Part shown: positions 24,030 to 34,246 of the stretch, one piece after another
How positions within the stretch are numbered: the stretch's first letter is position 1
Layout of the letters: each line of letters starts with the position of its first letter
Source: an uncultured Candidatus Melainabacteria bacterium
GTDB taxonomy: Bacteria > Cyanobacteriota > Vampirovibrionia > Gastranaerophilales > Gastranaerophilaceae
Length of the DNA stretch: 46,842 bases
Direction of reading: 5' to 3'
NCBI GenBank assembly: GCA_934692625.1
Contig: CAKUUC010000016.1
Coordinates: 1-46,842, forward strand
Notes under the pieces: model-generated
Seen by the model: the letters and a program-made list of their open reading frames with translations, nothing else
The model's database searches: none
Told to the model about the DNA's origin: nothing
Program-made: the position numbers and the translations under genes

Positions 24030-24623
24030 CTATTTGAATTTTATAATAATAAGATTTCTATCAATTTTTTCATCAAGCGGAAGTTCATATTCAATAACAT
24101 CAACAACTTCAGCCTTGAATTTTTTCAAAACATTTTTAGCGTTTTCGATTTCTTCTTCACTTTTCCTTGATTTATAAGCGACAAAATAACCGTTTTTCTT
24201 GAGTTTTGGCAATGCATAGACACAAATTTTATCAAGTGATGACACCGCTCGAGAGGTCACTATATCAAATTTACCATCTGTATTTTCAACTCTTGAACAA
24301 ACCGGTGTAAGATTTTTTATTTGCAATTTTTCTTTAATACTTTCAATCGCTCTAATTTTTTTTGCAATACTATCAAGTGCCGTAACTTGTATTTTTGGAT
24401 AAGTTAAAGCGATAGGAACTGACGGAAATCCGCCGCCTGTACCAATATCAAGTAGAGTAGTACACTTTGGTGAATATTTATTAAAAAAGTTCTCAATTGC
24501 AAGAGAATCAAAAACGTGTTTCTCCCACAAATATTTTTCATCATTTTTTGATATTAAATTAACTTTGGAATTTTCTTCCAAAAAACATTCCATATAATCT
24601 TTATAAAAGTCTTTATTTTCCAT
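24030..24623 (-). CDS. rsmG: 16S rRNA (guanine-527-N7)-methyltransferase
   Basis: RsmG methylates G527 of 16S rRNA with S-adenosylmethionine. The 197-residue protein has the GidB signature KVNLISKNDE..LWEKHVFDSL at the N-terminus, SAM motif I LLDIGTGGGFPSVPIAL (about 57-73), and TSRAVSSLDKI and YKSRKSEEE further on. The N-terminus overlaps the ATPase-TPR gene by about 11 bases, so translation is probably coupled. The length is slightly below the usual 205-240, lost mainly at the N-terminus. Confidence 0.95.
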   Translation of the reverse strand: MENKDFYKDYMECFLEENSKVNLISKNDEKYLWEKHVFDSLAIENFFNKYSPKCTTLLDIGTGGGFPSVPIALTYPKIQVTALDSIAKKIRAIESIKEKLQIKNLTPVCSRVENTDGKFDIVTSRAVSSLDKICVYALPKLKKNGYFVAYKSRKSEEEIENAKNVLKKFKAEVVDVIEYELPLDEKIDRNLIIIKFK

Positions 24624-27027
24624 ATTTCGCCTGATATCTCATTAAATCTGTACTCGTTACACGTTTTTTCAAATCCTCAAGTCTTGAGGTAATTTTAGTA
24701 AAATTCTCTTTGGTCAATGTATTTTTCGCCAATTTGTACGCCTCAATCAAGTATTTATAAGCCAATTCAAAATTTCGACGTAGAGAACAAAAATCCGCCA
24801 TTTCCAAATTTGTACTAACTACATAAAAAGGTTCATTCAATTGTTTTGCGTACTCTAATGCTTTGTTATAGTATTCCATTGCTTTCGATTCATCAGTTGC
24901 CGCATAAATTTCAGCAAGATGTGATGCCGACACATACAAGCCATTGTAATTTTTAGTCTTTAAGTCTATTAAAATGCTTTCATTATAATACTGAATCGCT
25001 TGTTTTGTCGAACCTAATTCATCATAAAGTTCTGCAAGATTAGACAAAGACATTGATAAATACGGATTTTTAGCAGGATTAGAATCAATTTCAATACATT
25101 TCAAATAGAATTGTGCGGCTGAGCGTAAATCATCTATTTCAGAACAAGAAACAGCATATTTATAATAAAGTTCTGATAACAAAGCCTTATCTGTACCCAA
25201 TTCAACAAGTGGAATTGATTGTTTGTAGTACTTATATTCAACCTCAGGATTGTCACTTAGCCTTGCTAACGCTAGATTTGTTTTGATTTTCAAAAGTTTT
25301 GGCAAATCCTTAACTTGTTCAAGTTCTGACAATATAAACTTGGCATTGTCATATTTGTACATTGAATAATAAACATCAGCAATTGCCAAATTCATTTCAT
25401 AAACCTTTTCATAATCAGATGCATTGTAGTAAAAATCGTGAGCCTGAGTATAATAATCTAACGCATTGTATAAATCTGACAAATGTTCATACGCTTGTGC
25501 CAATTTTATATAAATTGAAGGCAAAAATGTGAAGAAATTTGCATCTGCAGTTTTCGACAATGCAATTTGATAAAGCATTACAACTTGTTTGTAATTATAA
25601 TTTCTTTCCTCTTCTTTTGCAGCATTCAACAATTGCTGCAAAGTCATTGAATTACCTTCTTTTTCAACTTTTGCTGACTTTGCATTTGATTGCATAAATG
25701 AATTTATTGACTCTGCTATATCATCAAGAACGGCTTCATCTTCAATAATAAAACTAATTTTATCAATTTTATCTTTCTTAGTTTCGATTTTTTCAGGTTC
25801 TTTAGATACCGGCAACGGTAATGGTTTTGGTTCATCCAACTTCTGAGTTTTTTCATCTTGTTGCTCAACTTTTTCTGCCTTTTGTTGAAGAATAGGACGT
25901 TTAGGCAAAAACATACTGTGGTATTCAATTTCATTACGCATTGTTTGACGTGACAACAACAAATCTCTTTCACTAGGTTTTAGCGGAAGTTGAGTATTAT
26001 ACAAATCAATACACGCAGAATGAAGTTTTATCAGCACATTGTCTGGAATTTGGTTATCCAAAACGTTTCTAAAAGATTCTTTCAGATAAATACAATTTCC
26101 CTCATAAGATAAAAGAGAATTTTGAATAAAATACAAAATTTTATTTTCATCATACAAATGCAAAGACTTTAATAAATTTATATGGATTGGAACTCTCATA
26201 ACAGTCAAAAGTCTGAACAAATGAGCACTAACAGGATCTACAAGTGATAACATTTCTCTTATAATAAATTCTGAATACGACATATAACTCTTTGTATATT
26301 TTTCAAGAAAATCTATAAGAGAAAGTCCGCGCAAATTCATCAATTTGACTGCACGTTCAACGTTTTTGTAATACCCTTTGGAAATCTTATACAATTCATT
26401 TGAAAAAACTCCGATATTTTTTATTCCATTATCTTTTAGGTATTTTTCAAACATTTTTTGAGAAAGTGCCAACACTGAAATCTTTTCACAATCAGTTTCT
26501 GCAAAATTTTCTTCTTGAAATTTTGTAGAAATAATAATAACTTTAACACGTGAAAAAGTTGTCAAATGTTTGAGAAAATCTATAATGCCATTACGATTAT
26601 CCTTCACAACGGCTTCAAATGAATCAATAACAATTGTAATCGGATTTACAATCGATGTAAAATAGGAATTTATCATCTGAGTGAAATTTTCGGCTTTCAC
26701 TTTTGGTTGTTGAATAACTCCACGCAAGACAAACGAGCGAAAAAGTTCATAAAAAGATAACAACAAATCGTCTAAAATTGTAGTTTCAAAACAAGTATAA
26801 TGAAGAATTAAGACATCATCTTTTAAATTTCGCAACACAAAATCAACGACTTCCGATTTTCCACTACCGACAAAACCGCTAACAAGTGCCATTTTTTTAT
26901 CATTCATTAGAAATTGTCCAAGTTGCGCTATCTGCTTCTCGTTATTTTCAAGAAGAGAAGGTATAACAGGATAATCTTTTGGAATATCTTTTATGTTTAT
27001 GAGTGACTCTAAAAATTCTTCGTTCAT
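24613..27027 (-). CDS. ORC/STAND-like ATPase with TPR repeats
   Basis: The 804-residue protein has an N-terminal P-loop ATPase with Walker A GFVGSGKSE (about 51-59) and Walker B ITIVIDSFEA (about 131-140), followed by a winged-helix-like region (to about 350), a Pro/Lys/Glu-rich linker (about 375-430) and at least eight TPR motifs (about 470-790), e.g. ALDYYTQAHDFYYNASDY and AIQYYNESILIDLKTKNY. This order resembles STAND signal-transduction ATPases such as MalT-type regulators, but no DNA-binding domain is seen. It sits 5 bases after a CHASE2-GGDEF cyclase and overlaps rsmG, so it may act in the same signalling circuit as the cyclase. Confidence 0.83.
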   Translation of the reverse strand: MNEEFLESLINIKDIPKDYPVIPSLLENNEKQIAQLGQFLMNDKKMALVSGFVGSGKSEVVDFVLRNLKDDVLILHYTCFETTILDDLLLSFYELFRSFVLRGVIQQPKVKAENFTQMINSYFTSIVNPITIVIDSFEAVVKDNRNGIIDFLKHLTTFSRVKVIIISTKFQEENFAETDCEKISVLALSQKMFEKYLKDNGIKNIGVFSNELYKISKGYYKNVERAVKLMNLRGLSLIDFLEKYTKSYMSYSEFIIREMLSLVDPVSAHLFRLLTVMRVPIHINLLKSLHLYDENKILYFIQNSLLSYEGNCIYLKESFRNVLDNQIPDNVLIKLHSACIDLYNTQLPLKPSERDLLLSRQTMRNEIEYHSMFLPKRPILQQKAEKVEQQDEKTQKLDEPKPLPLPVSKEPEKIETKKDKIDKISFIIEDEAVLDDIAESINSFMQSNAKSAKVEKEGNSMTLQQLLNAAKEEERNYNYKQVVMLYQIALSKTADANFFTFLPSIYIKLAQAYEHLSDLYNALDYYTQAHDFYYNASDYEKVYEMNLAIADVYYSMYKYDNAKFILSELEQVKDLPKLLKIKTNLALARLSDNPEVEYKYYKQSIPLVELGTDKALLSELYYKYAVSCSEIDDLRSAAQFYLKCIEIDSNPAKNPYLSMSLSNLAELYDELGSTKQAIQYYNESILIDLKTKNYNGLYVSASHLAEIYAATDESKAMEYYNKALEYAKQLNEPFYVVSTNLEMADFCSLRRNFELAYKYLIEAYKLAKNTLTKENFTKITSRLEDLKKRVTSTDLMRYQAKYGK

Positions 27028-27032
27028 ATTGT

Positions 27033-28745
27033 CTAATTTACTCTGTTTCTGCCGTTTTCTTTTGCATTATATAATCTTTTATCCGCAGCATCAATAATTT
27101 GAGCAGGAGTTTCACCATCACTTTCAATAGAAGAAACGCCCAAACTTATTGTAACATTACTTTCTCTTGAATGAGTAAGTTTGAATTTTCTTGAGGCAAC
27201 CATTTGACAAAGTTTTTGTGCAATATTTACTGCCTCTTCAAACTTCGTATTCGGGAGAATAATACTCATTTCTTCTCCACCATATCTACATACTATATCG
27301 GTCGCACGTACATTTTTCTTTAACGTAAACGCTACTTGTCTTAACACGGCATCTCCGGATTGGTGCCCATAAGTATCATTGAACTTTTTGAAAAAGTCGA
27401 TATCAATAATAATAAGAGATACTGGATTTCCGTAACGTTTTGAATGATTAATTTGATTTTGCAACTGTTCTTGAAAATATCTATGGTTGTATAATTCTGT
27501 CAAACCGTCTGTTGTTGCGAGTTTATACTGTTGGTCAAAATCTCTGGACTTAATTAAATATTTGATTATCACGGTTACGATAAAAATAAACAAAGCAAAT
27601 GTCAACGGAGAAACAATTTTTATCCACCAAAATTTGCCAAAATTACCAGTCATCAATTCATACGCAAACATTACATAGCAAGCATAAATAGTTAAAGAAG
27701 CACCAAATGCCATAGGCATTGAAGAGATTCTCAACACACTCAAAATTGTCAACAACGCCAACATAAATGCTGCAAGGTAATTTATATATTCAGGACATTT
27801 TCGAACAAAACTGTTATCAATAATATTGTTTACATAAGTTGTCTGAACTTCAACTCCAGGGTAAACCTTATCTACAGGAACAGTTTTTATATCAAACAAA
27901 CTTGCCGCAGTTGCACCAAAATAAACAATTTTATTACTGAAATCATAATTAAATTTCTCTTTACCTTCTGCTGCTTTTATCAATTTATACATAGGAATAT
28001 TTTCAAAGGTTCCTGCCGGACCGTACCAATTGAGAATAACACTGGCATCACTTTCCGGATAAAGCTTTTGCATTTTGCCGGTTCTTTGACCTACCAAATA
28101 GCCTAATTGAGGATAATATTTTCCATCATATTTTAAATACAACGGCATTTTTCTCAAAACACCATCTTCGGAACGCGAAACATTTATCATCCCGATATGA
28201 GATGTTACATCTAAAATACCTTGTAGAATTGCTCGACAATTTGAATACTCAATCGCATCAATTGCATTTGGCAACGGATTTATTTGCAATGATTTAGGCA
28301 ACACAGGAGGCTTTCTCAAATCCTCAGGCTGGTTATCTAAATTCATCGCCGTATAAAGATTGTCATATTTTTTGAAAGAATTAATCAATGCATTATCGGC
28401 CTTTTCACCACTTTTTAATGATTTTACAAACATCATATCAAAGGCTATACTTTGTGGATTTTGTGCTTCTATATAATCAACCATTTTTGCATAGACATCA
28501 CGAGGCAAAGGCCATTCGCCATAATTATCAAGAATATATTCATAACTTGCATCATCAACAGCAACAATCACAATATTAGCATCATGTTTTCGCAATCCTG
28601 AATTTGCAAGAATACTTTGCCTAATATCAAATGTTCTATCTTCAATAGCGTTCAAAAAAGAAAAGACACCGCCATTTTTAATTCCAAAAAACAACAGAAG
28701 CAAAAATACAGATGCCCATACTATATATAAAAACTTTTTCAACAT
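27033..28745 (-). CDS. CHASE2-GGDEF diguanylate cyclase
   Basis: The 570-residue membrane sensor has an N-terminal membrane anchor (1-20), a periplasmic CHASE2 domain (about 30-320, beginning FLNAIEDRTFDIRQ and ending FDIKTVPVDKVYPGVEVQT in pieces), three transmembrane helices (about 325-400) and a GGDEF domain. The active site is GGEEM (489-493) and an inhibitory RxxD I-site, RATD (480-483), lies at the proper distance, so it should make cyclic di-GMP and be feedback inhibited. Met replaces the usual Phe of GGEEF, a conservative change. AAGG precedes the ATG. It lies directly downstream of a small ORF and upstream of the ATPase-TPR gene. Confidence 0.92.
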   Translation of the reverse strand: MLKKFLYIVWASVFLLLLFFGIKNGGVFSFLNAIEDRTFDIRQSILANSGLRKHDANIVIVAVDDASYEYILDNYGEWPLPRDVYAKMVDYIEAQNPQSIAFDMMFVKSLKSGEKADNALINSFKKYDNLYTAMNLDNQPEDLRKPPVLPKSLQINPLPNAIDAIEYSNCRAILQGILDVTSHIGMINVSRSEDGVLRKMPLYLKYDGKYYPQLGYLVGQRTGKMQKLYPESDASVILNWYGPAGTFENIPMYKLIKAAEGKEKFNYDFSNKIVYFGATAASLFDIKTVPVDKVYPGVEVQTTYVNNIIDNSFVRKCPEYINYLAAFMLALLTILSVLRISSMPMAFGASLTIYACYVMFAYELMTGNFGKFWWIKIVSPLTFALFIFIVTVIIKYLIKSRDFDQQYKLATTDGLTELYNHRYFQEQLQNQINHSKRYGNPVSLIIIDIDFFKKFNDTYGHQSGDAVLRQVAFTLKKNVRATDIVCRYGGEEMSIILPNTKFEEAVNIAQKLCQMVASRKFKLTHSRESNVTISLGVSSIESDGETPAQIIDAADKRLYNAKENGRNRVN

Positions 28746-28759
28746 TTTTCCAACCTTTG

Positions 28760-28927
28760 TTAATCTACGTTTTCAGTATAATTTAACAAAGAAACATTCG
28801 CAAGGATATTTTTCACAACAAAACGTTGTTCTAAAATTTTGTTAGTAAGTTTCAAAATTTCTGTAGTATAAGACAACTCATCAGGGTGTGTCAGATAACG
28901 AAGTAAACACTTTTCATGTAAATTCAC
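28760..28927 (-). CDS. Possible 55-residue protein upstream of the diguanylate cyclase
   Basis: A GTG-initiated frame (GTG at 28927) runs 55 codons to a TAA at 28762-28760, ending 14 bases before the cyclase start. AAGGA lies 9 bases before the GTG, and an in-frame TAA just upstream rules out a longer start. The peptide begins (M)NLHEKCLLRYLTHPDE and is helical and mildly amphipathic with LKLTNKILEQRFVVKNI in the centre. It has no match I recognise. Position and ribosome binding site make it plausible, but coding is unproven. Confidence 0.4.
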   Translation of the reverse strand: MNLHEKCLLRYLTHPDELSYTTEILKLTNKILEQRFVVKNILANVSLLNYTENVD

Positions 28928-29034
28928 GGCTGTATATCCTTATTAAAATGTTGACAATTATATTATTTCAAATTTTTAACAAAATTAAATCAACCTTTTA
29001 AAGAATATAAAAATAAAAATCTAATATGAACAGA

Positions 29035-29457
29035 TTATTTTTTCTTTTTGAAAGCAAAAAACTTGAACAAAACATAAGTTACAGCAGACACCAGACCTAT
29101 TGAAATAAACTGTGCTAAATATACATTTTTTATTAAAGAAAAACCGACAAAAGTCTGTAAGAACAACGCATTCAAGAAATATCCCACAACCCAAGTCGAA
29201 CAACATTTCAAATATTCTTTGACATAATTACCTTTAGTATTGAACACAAAAAACTTTTGGTTCAAATATGATGGAAAAGACGACAAAACCCACTGCAAAA
29301 TTACGCAAAGTTGATAATAACTTTTGCCCAACAAATACAAGCAAATTGCAAAAATCACATAAGATACAACAGCATTAACTCCCCCAACAAAAATAAATCT
29401 TATCGGGGACGGCAATTTATACCAAAGCACTAAAATTTTATTCTGTTTCTCTTCCAT
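29035..29457 (-). CDS. GtrA-family membrane protein
   Basis: The 140-residue protein has four transmembrane helices (about 17-40, 47-65, 82-105, 110-133) and the GtrA signature opening IRFIFVGGVNAVVSYVIF and SYLNQKFFVF. GtrA-like proteins are thought to help translocate polyprenyl-linked sugars for surface glycan modification. A strong AGGAAG precedes the ATG, 6 bases after the TolC-like gene's stop. It is therefore the last gene of the efflux operon, although functionally unrelated to efflux. Confidence 0.88.
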   Translation of the reverse strand: MEEKQNKILVLWYKLPSPIRFIFVGGVNAVVSYVIFAICLYLLGKSYYQLCVILQWVLSSFPSYLNQKFFVFNTKGNYVKEYLKCCSTWVVGYFLNALFLQTFVGFSLIKNVYLAQFISIGLVSAVTYVLFKFFAFKKKK

Positions 29458-29463
29458 TACTTC

Positions 29464-30978
29464 CTACAAATCCTTGTCAGATTCTTTGATTGGAGCACCG
29501 ATTACTCTTTCTACTTCTGCGGCATTTATATTATACTGCAACAAGGTTGAATAGTAATCTAATTGAGCATTCAAATAGGTATTTTCAGAATCTTTGAATT
29601 CAATTGCATCACCTAAACCGACTTGGTACCTACGGAAGGCTTGATACTGTTGTTCTTTTGCCTGTTGCAATGCAAGTTTTGAAACATCAATACTATCACG
29701 AGAATTCATCAAATTTATGTAAGCACTTTTAACTTCCAAATACACATTTTGACGTTCTTGTTCATAATCAGCAACGTATTTTTTGTAAGTTGCGTTGTAT
29801 TCATCAACTTGTTTTTTCAGGTACATCAAGTTCAAATTTGAATATTGCAATTCTACCCCAAATTGATACCCGTAATCTGAATTCATTTTTCTTCCACCAT
29901 ATTGATAATTACCAAAAGCATCAATGTTTGGAGTAAATGCTCGTTTTGCTGAACGAACATTCATTTCGGCAGCGTCCATTCTTTTCTTTGCGGCAAGTAA
30001 TGCAGGACGAGAAGCCACTGCAACTTCTATTAAGTTTTCAAAATTAACGTCGTATTCTTTTGTATTTAATTCATCTTTTAATATCACATCTGCAAGTTCA
30101 GGAATACCAACAGCGTTTGCAAGTTCAACAGAAGCCAATTCAAGTGTATTCTTTGCCTTAATTAAGTTTAATTTTGCCTTACCTAAGTTATATTCAGCAT
30201 AAGTTACATCAATTTTTGCCTTTTTACCAATGTCATAATATGCTCTTGCTTGTTTTAATTGAAGTTCATAATCCTGAACAGTATTTTCATAAACCTCTTT
30301 TTGAAGTTTTGCAAAAACCATATTATAATACGCAACTTTTACATTATAAATTACGGTTTCAATACTTGTTTCAGCATCATATCTTGATGATTCATACGTT
30401 TTCTTTGCAGAATCCGCCAATGATTTTGTTTTCCCAAAATCGAACAATAACATATTAGCAGACAAAGTCGGAACATAGTACATATCATACTTTTGGGTCA
30501 TAAACCTTGCCATACCGCTACCCATTGTCATCAACATATCATTTCTTGAATAACTAACTCCTGAACTCACTGTCGGGAAAAAATTTGACCATGCCTGACC
30601 GATTCGAGATTTGTAGATTTCAGAAGTGCTGATAGCAGACATAATCGCAGGGTGGTGAGTTATCGCCAATTTAATGCAATCAACCAAACCGACTTCTTTG
30701 CCCATATCTTCATAACTTATTCCGCTATTTATCGCTGGAAATTTTGTATGATACATACCTTCTGCTTCTTTAGAAGATTTCAAACGAGATTTTTGGTTTG
30801 AATTAAGTTTTTTAATTTCCCTTTTTTCGTTTACTTTTGTATTATCAGGTTCAACAATTTGAATTTCTTTTTCTTTTTTGGCTATCAAATCATTATTAAC
30901 AGACTTTTTAGCGAGAACGCAATTAGCGCTCATTCCAAGCACAGAAGCCAATAGCAATATATTCAAAAGCTTTTTCAT
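29464..30978 (-). CDS. TolC-family outer membrane efflux protein
   Basis: A signal peptide (MKKLLNILLLASVLGMSANCVLA) is followed by the two-fold repeated TolC helical hairpins, with the region LVDCIKLAITHHPAIMSA (about 97-114) and RPALLAAKKRMDAAEMNVRSA (in pieces, about 330-350) matching the start of each OEP repeat. The C-terminal repeat ends QYQAFRRYQVGLGDAIEF, also typical. It forms the outer membrane channel for the RND pump encoded immediately upstream, 4 bases apart. GGAGAT precedes the ATG. The mature protein is about 480 residues, a normal size. Confidence 0.93.
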   Translation of the reverse strand: MKKLLNILLLASVLGMSANCVLAKKSVNNDLIAKKEKEIQIVEPDNTKVNEKREIKKLNSNQKSRLKSSKEAEGMYHTKFPAINSGISYEDMGKEVGLVDCIKLAITHHPAIMSAISTSEIYKSRIGQAWSNFFPTVSSGVSYSRNDMLMTMGSGMARFMTQKYDMYYVPTLSANMLLFDFGKTKSLADSAKKTYESSRYDAETSIETVIYNVKVAYYNMVFAKLQKEVYENTVQDYELQLKQARAYYDIGKKAKIDVTYAEYNLGKAKLNLIKAKNTLELASVELANAVGIPELADVILKDELNTKEYDVNFENLIEVAVASRPALLAAKKRMDAAEMNVRSAKRAFTPNIDAFGNYQYGGRKMNSDYGYQFGVELQYSNLNLMYLKKQVDEYNATYKKYVADYEQERQNVYLEVKSAYINLMNSRDSIDVSKLALQQAKEQQYQAFRRYQVGLGDAIEFKDSENTYLNAQLDYYSTLLQYNINAAEVERVIGAPIKESDKDL

Positions 30979-30982
30979 TATT

Positions 30983-33900
30983 TTATATCTCCAAATCTTT
31001 TTCAGTTATTTCTTTTTTAGGGAATTTGTCAACAAATTCCTGAACGATTACGTAAAATGCCGGAGTTAAGGCAGCACCTAAAGTACATGCCGCAACCATA
31101 CCGCCAAATACCGTTGAACCAACAGAAATTCTTGAGTTTGCACCGGCACCGCTTGCAAATATCATCGGCAATACACCGATAATAAATGCCAATTCAGTCA
31201 TCATAATCGCTCTAAATCTTAATTTTGCCGCTTTTATTGCAGCATCTCTTATCGATAATCCGTTTTTCTCATGTTCTTCTTTTGCAAATTCAACAATCAA
31301 AATAGACTGTTTTGCAGCCAAACCAATCAAAGTAATCATACCAACCTGAGAATAAATATCAAAAGATTGGTTAATCATCATTTGGAATAACAAAGCACCA
31401 AGAGCCGCAATAGGTGATATCAACAATACGGCAACCGGAATTGTATAACTTTCATAAAGTGCAACCAAGAACAGGTAAACAAATACCAACGCAAACGAAA
31501 TAATCATCATCGTTTGTCCTGAAGCCTCTCTTTCTTGAGCAGAAGTTCCTGACCAATCAAAAGTCATATCAGACGGTAAAACGCTTTTAGCAACGCTTTC
31601 CATTGCACTCATTGCTTCACCGGAACTCTTACCTGTTGCCTGTTGACCTTGAATTTGTACAGATTCATACTGGTTATATCTTGAAATAGAAGCTGTACCA
31701 ACAGTCTGCTCTAATTTAATTATTGACAAAACAGGAACCTGAACACCGTTTTTATTTTTTACATAAATACCTTCCAAGTCAGTTGTTTTGTTTCTGAAAT
31801 TACTTTCTGCCTGAATTTCAACCTTAAATACTCTGCCATATTTGTTGAAATCGTTGATATAGTATGTTCCGAGCATTGATGATAATGTAGTGTACAATTC
31901 TTGCAAATCAACATTTTGTGCCATTGCTTTTGCATAATCAATATCAACAATATATTGCGGAACATTCGCTTGGAATGTAGTATTTACGTTTGATAATGTA
32001 CTGTTTTCATTAGCCGCAGTGATGAGTTTATTTGCCCACAATTCCATCTCTTGAGAGGTGTATTCACCTTGAGATAACATTTGGAACTCAAAACCACCCA
32101 TCATACTCATACCATTAATTGCAGGAGGTGAAAACACAATAATTGAAGCTTCTTTCATTCCTCCGGCAACTTGTCTGATTTTACTCAAAATTGCAGTGTG
32201 AGATAAATCAGTTGCTTTACCTTCTATTTTACGTTTTACAAACTCTATCGGACCTATTTTTCTGTCAGAATAACTATTCAAACTTATAATAGCGTAAGCA
32301 GCATTTGTTGCTCCCATACCACCAAAAATAGTCAGTTTATCAGCATCAACGCCTTCAATGTCTTTAACTTGAGCAACAAAACGTCTTGCAACTTCTTCTG
32401 TTCTTGATAAAGATGCACCGTCAGGCAATGTTATTTGCGATACTAAAACGCCTTGGTCTTCATCTGGAATAAAACCTTTTGAAATGAAGCAATATGACAC
32501 AACGGTCAATACTACAACCAAAGAATAAACGATAAGAACAAGTTTTTTATCGTTTACAAATTTTGTAACGTACTCAATATAAAAATCTTCAACTTTATTA
32601 AATATACCATTGAACCAATCAACTACAACTTGTGTTTTGTGAGAAATTCTTTCGCCAATGTGTTTAAAATGCTCTCCAATAGATACTTTTGTGCCCAATG
32701 TTTTTTCATCGCCAGATTTCTTATCATTACCCAAGAAATGAGAACACATCGCAGGAGATAAGGTCAAAGCACAAATTGCAGAAATAGCAATAGAAACCGC
32801 TATACATACAGCAAATTGCTTATACATAACACCGGTCATACCGCCCATAAAGATAATAGGAACAAATACCGCCATCAAAACCATTGCCATAGCAACCAAA
32901 GATGCTCCAACTTCTTGCATCGTCAACTGAGTTGCAATAATTGCAGATTTACCCTCATCCAAATGTCGTTTTACGTTTTCAATTACAACAATAGCATCGT
33001 CAACTACAACACCAACCGCTAAAACCAGCGCAAACAAGGATAATAAGTTAATTGACATACCTAGCGCCTTCAATGCAGCAAATGTACCAATTAATGATAC
33101 CGGAATAGTTGCACAAGGAACTAATGTAGCCTTCCAATCGCCTAAGAACAAGAAAATAATTAATACAACAATTATACCTGTTAATAAGATTGTAAATTCA
33201 ACTTCATGCATTGATTCTTCAATATATTCGGCATCATCTTTAATAGTAATAATTTTGATACCATTGGACATTCTTGAATTTAACTCATCAATTTTTGCGT
33301 GAACTGCTTTTGACAAGTTAATAATGTTTGCATCAGGAAGTTGTGAAATTACGATTACGGCAGACGGTTTTCCATTTACCAAACCTAGATTTGAATAAGA
33401 TTCAGCACCTAATTCAACTCTTGCAACATCTTTAACTCGAACGTTTGACCCGTCCATATTTGAACGAATTATAATATTTTCAAAATCTTTAACATCAGAC
33501 AATCTGCCACGAGTTTTCAAAGTCATTTGAAGAGCTTGAGATTCATCTGTAGGCAGCGCACCAAGTGAACCTGCTGTAACTTGTGTATTCTGGCTACTGA
33601 TTGCTGATTTAACTTCACTTGTTGAAACATTCAATCCTGCCATTTTTTGCGGATCGAGCCAAATTCTCATAGAGTAATTACCGGCGCCGTGAACATCAAC
33701 ATCTGCAACACCATCAACACGTTTCAATTCGTCTTTAATATAAATAGAACCGTAGTTTGTCAAATCTAACTGTGACCAATTTCCATGTTCAGGGTATAAA
33801 GTCAAAATTAAAGCCCCCGAACCGGATGACTTACTAACCGCCGTAACACCAGTTCTTTGAACATCTTCCGGCAACTGCGATTGAACCTGTTGAATACGGT

Positions 33901-34246
33901 TTTGAACATTCATCAAGTTGATATTTTTATCTGAGCCAACCTTGAAATACATCGTCAAAGAATACGAACCATCATAAGATGTCGAAGTCATATATGTTAA
34001 ATTTTCAACACCGTTCAACTTATTTTCTAAGACAGTCGCAACAGAAGACTCAATAACTTCTGCACTTGCACCTTGATATGACGCTGAAACAGACACTTGT
34101 GGCGGAGTTACATCTGGGTAACTTTCCTGTTTCAATCCAAAGTAAGAAATTACACCGATAATAACAATACAGATTGATATTACAAGTGCAAATCTCGGCT
34201 TTTGAATAAAAAAGTACAACTTATCTTTATCAAATATATTTTTCAT
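30983..34246 (-). CDS. RND-family efflux transporter (HAE1/AcrB type)
   Basis: The 1087-residue inner-membrane pump has twelve predicted transmembrane segments and two large periplasmic loops. The proton-relay Asp pair lies in VGVVVDDAIVVIENV (about 400-414), and the second half has the matching AAKQSILIVEFAKEEHEKNG (in pieces) with a Lys-containing TM10 region. The opening FALVISICIVIIGVISYFGLKQESYPDVTPPQV (in pieces) is standard for AcrB relatives. It overlaps the membrane fusion protein by one base (TAATG) and precedes the TolC-like gene, giving a complete tripartite system. Substrates cannot be told from sequence; drugs, bile salts or lipids are typical. Confidence 0.96.
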   Translation of the reverse strand: MKNIFDKDKLYFFIQKPRFALVISICIVIIGVISYFGLKQESYPDVTPPQVSVSASYQGASAEVIESSVATVLENKLNGVENLTYMTSTSYDGSYSLTMYFKVGSDKNINLMNVQNRIQQVQSQLPEDVQRTGVTAVSKSSGSGALILTLYPEHGNWSQLDLTNYGSIYIKDELKRVDGVADVDVHGAGNYSMRIWLDPQKMAGLNVSTSEVKSAISSQNTQVTAGSLGALPTDESQALQMTLKTRGRLSDVKDFENIIIRSNMDGSNVRVKDVARVELGAESYSNLGLVNGKPSAVIVISQLPDANIINLSKAVHAKIDELNSRMSNGIKIITIKDDAEYIEESMHEVEFTILLTGIIVVLIIFLFLGDWKATLVPCATIPVSLIGTFAALKALGMSINLLSLFALVLAVGVVVDDAIVVIENVKRHLDEGKSAIIATQLTMQEVGASLVAMAMVLMAVFVPIIFMGGMTGVMYKQFAVCIAVSIAISAICALTLSPAMCSHFLGNDKKSGDEKTLGTKVSIGEHFKHIGERISHKTQVVVDWFNGIFNKVEDFYIEYVTKFVNDKKLVLIVYSLVVVLTVVSYCFISKGFIPDEDQGVLVSQITLPDGASLSRTEEVARRFVAQVKDIEGVDADKLTIFGGMGATNAAYAIISLNSYSDRKIGPIEFVKRKIEGKATDLSHTAILSKIRQVAGGMKEASIIVFSPPAINGMSMMGGFEFQMLSQGEYTSQEMELWANKLITAANENSTLSNVNTTFQANVPQYIVDIDYAKAMAQNVDLQELYTTLSSMLGTYYINDFNKYGRVFKVEIQAESNFRNKTTDLEGIYVKNKNGVQVPVLSIIKLEQTVGTASISRYNQYESVQIQGQQATGKSSGEAMSAMESVAKSVLPSDMTFDWSGTSAQEREASGQTMMIISFALVFVYLFLVALYESYTIPVAVLLISPIAALGALLFQMMINQSFDIYSQVGMITLIGLAAKQSILIVEFAKEEHEKNGLSIRDAAIKAAKLRFRAIMMTELAFIIGVLPMIFASGAGANSRISVGSTVFGGMVAACTLGAALTPAFYVIVQEFVDKFPKKEITEKDLEI

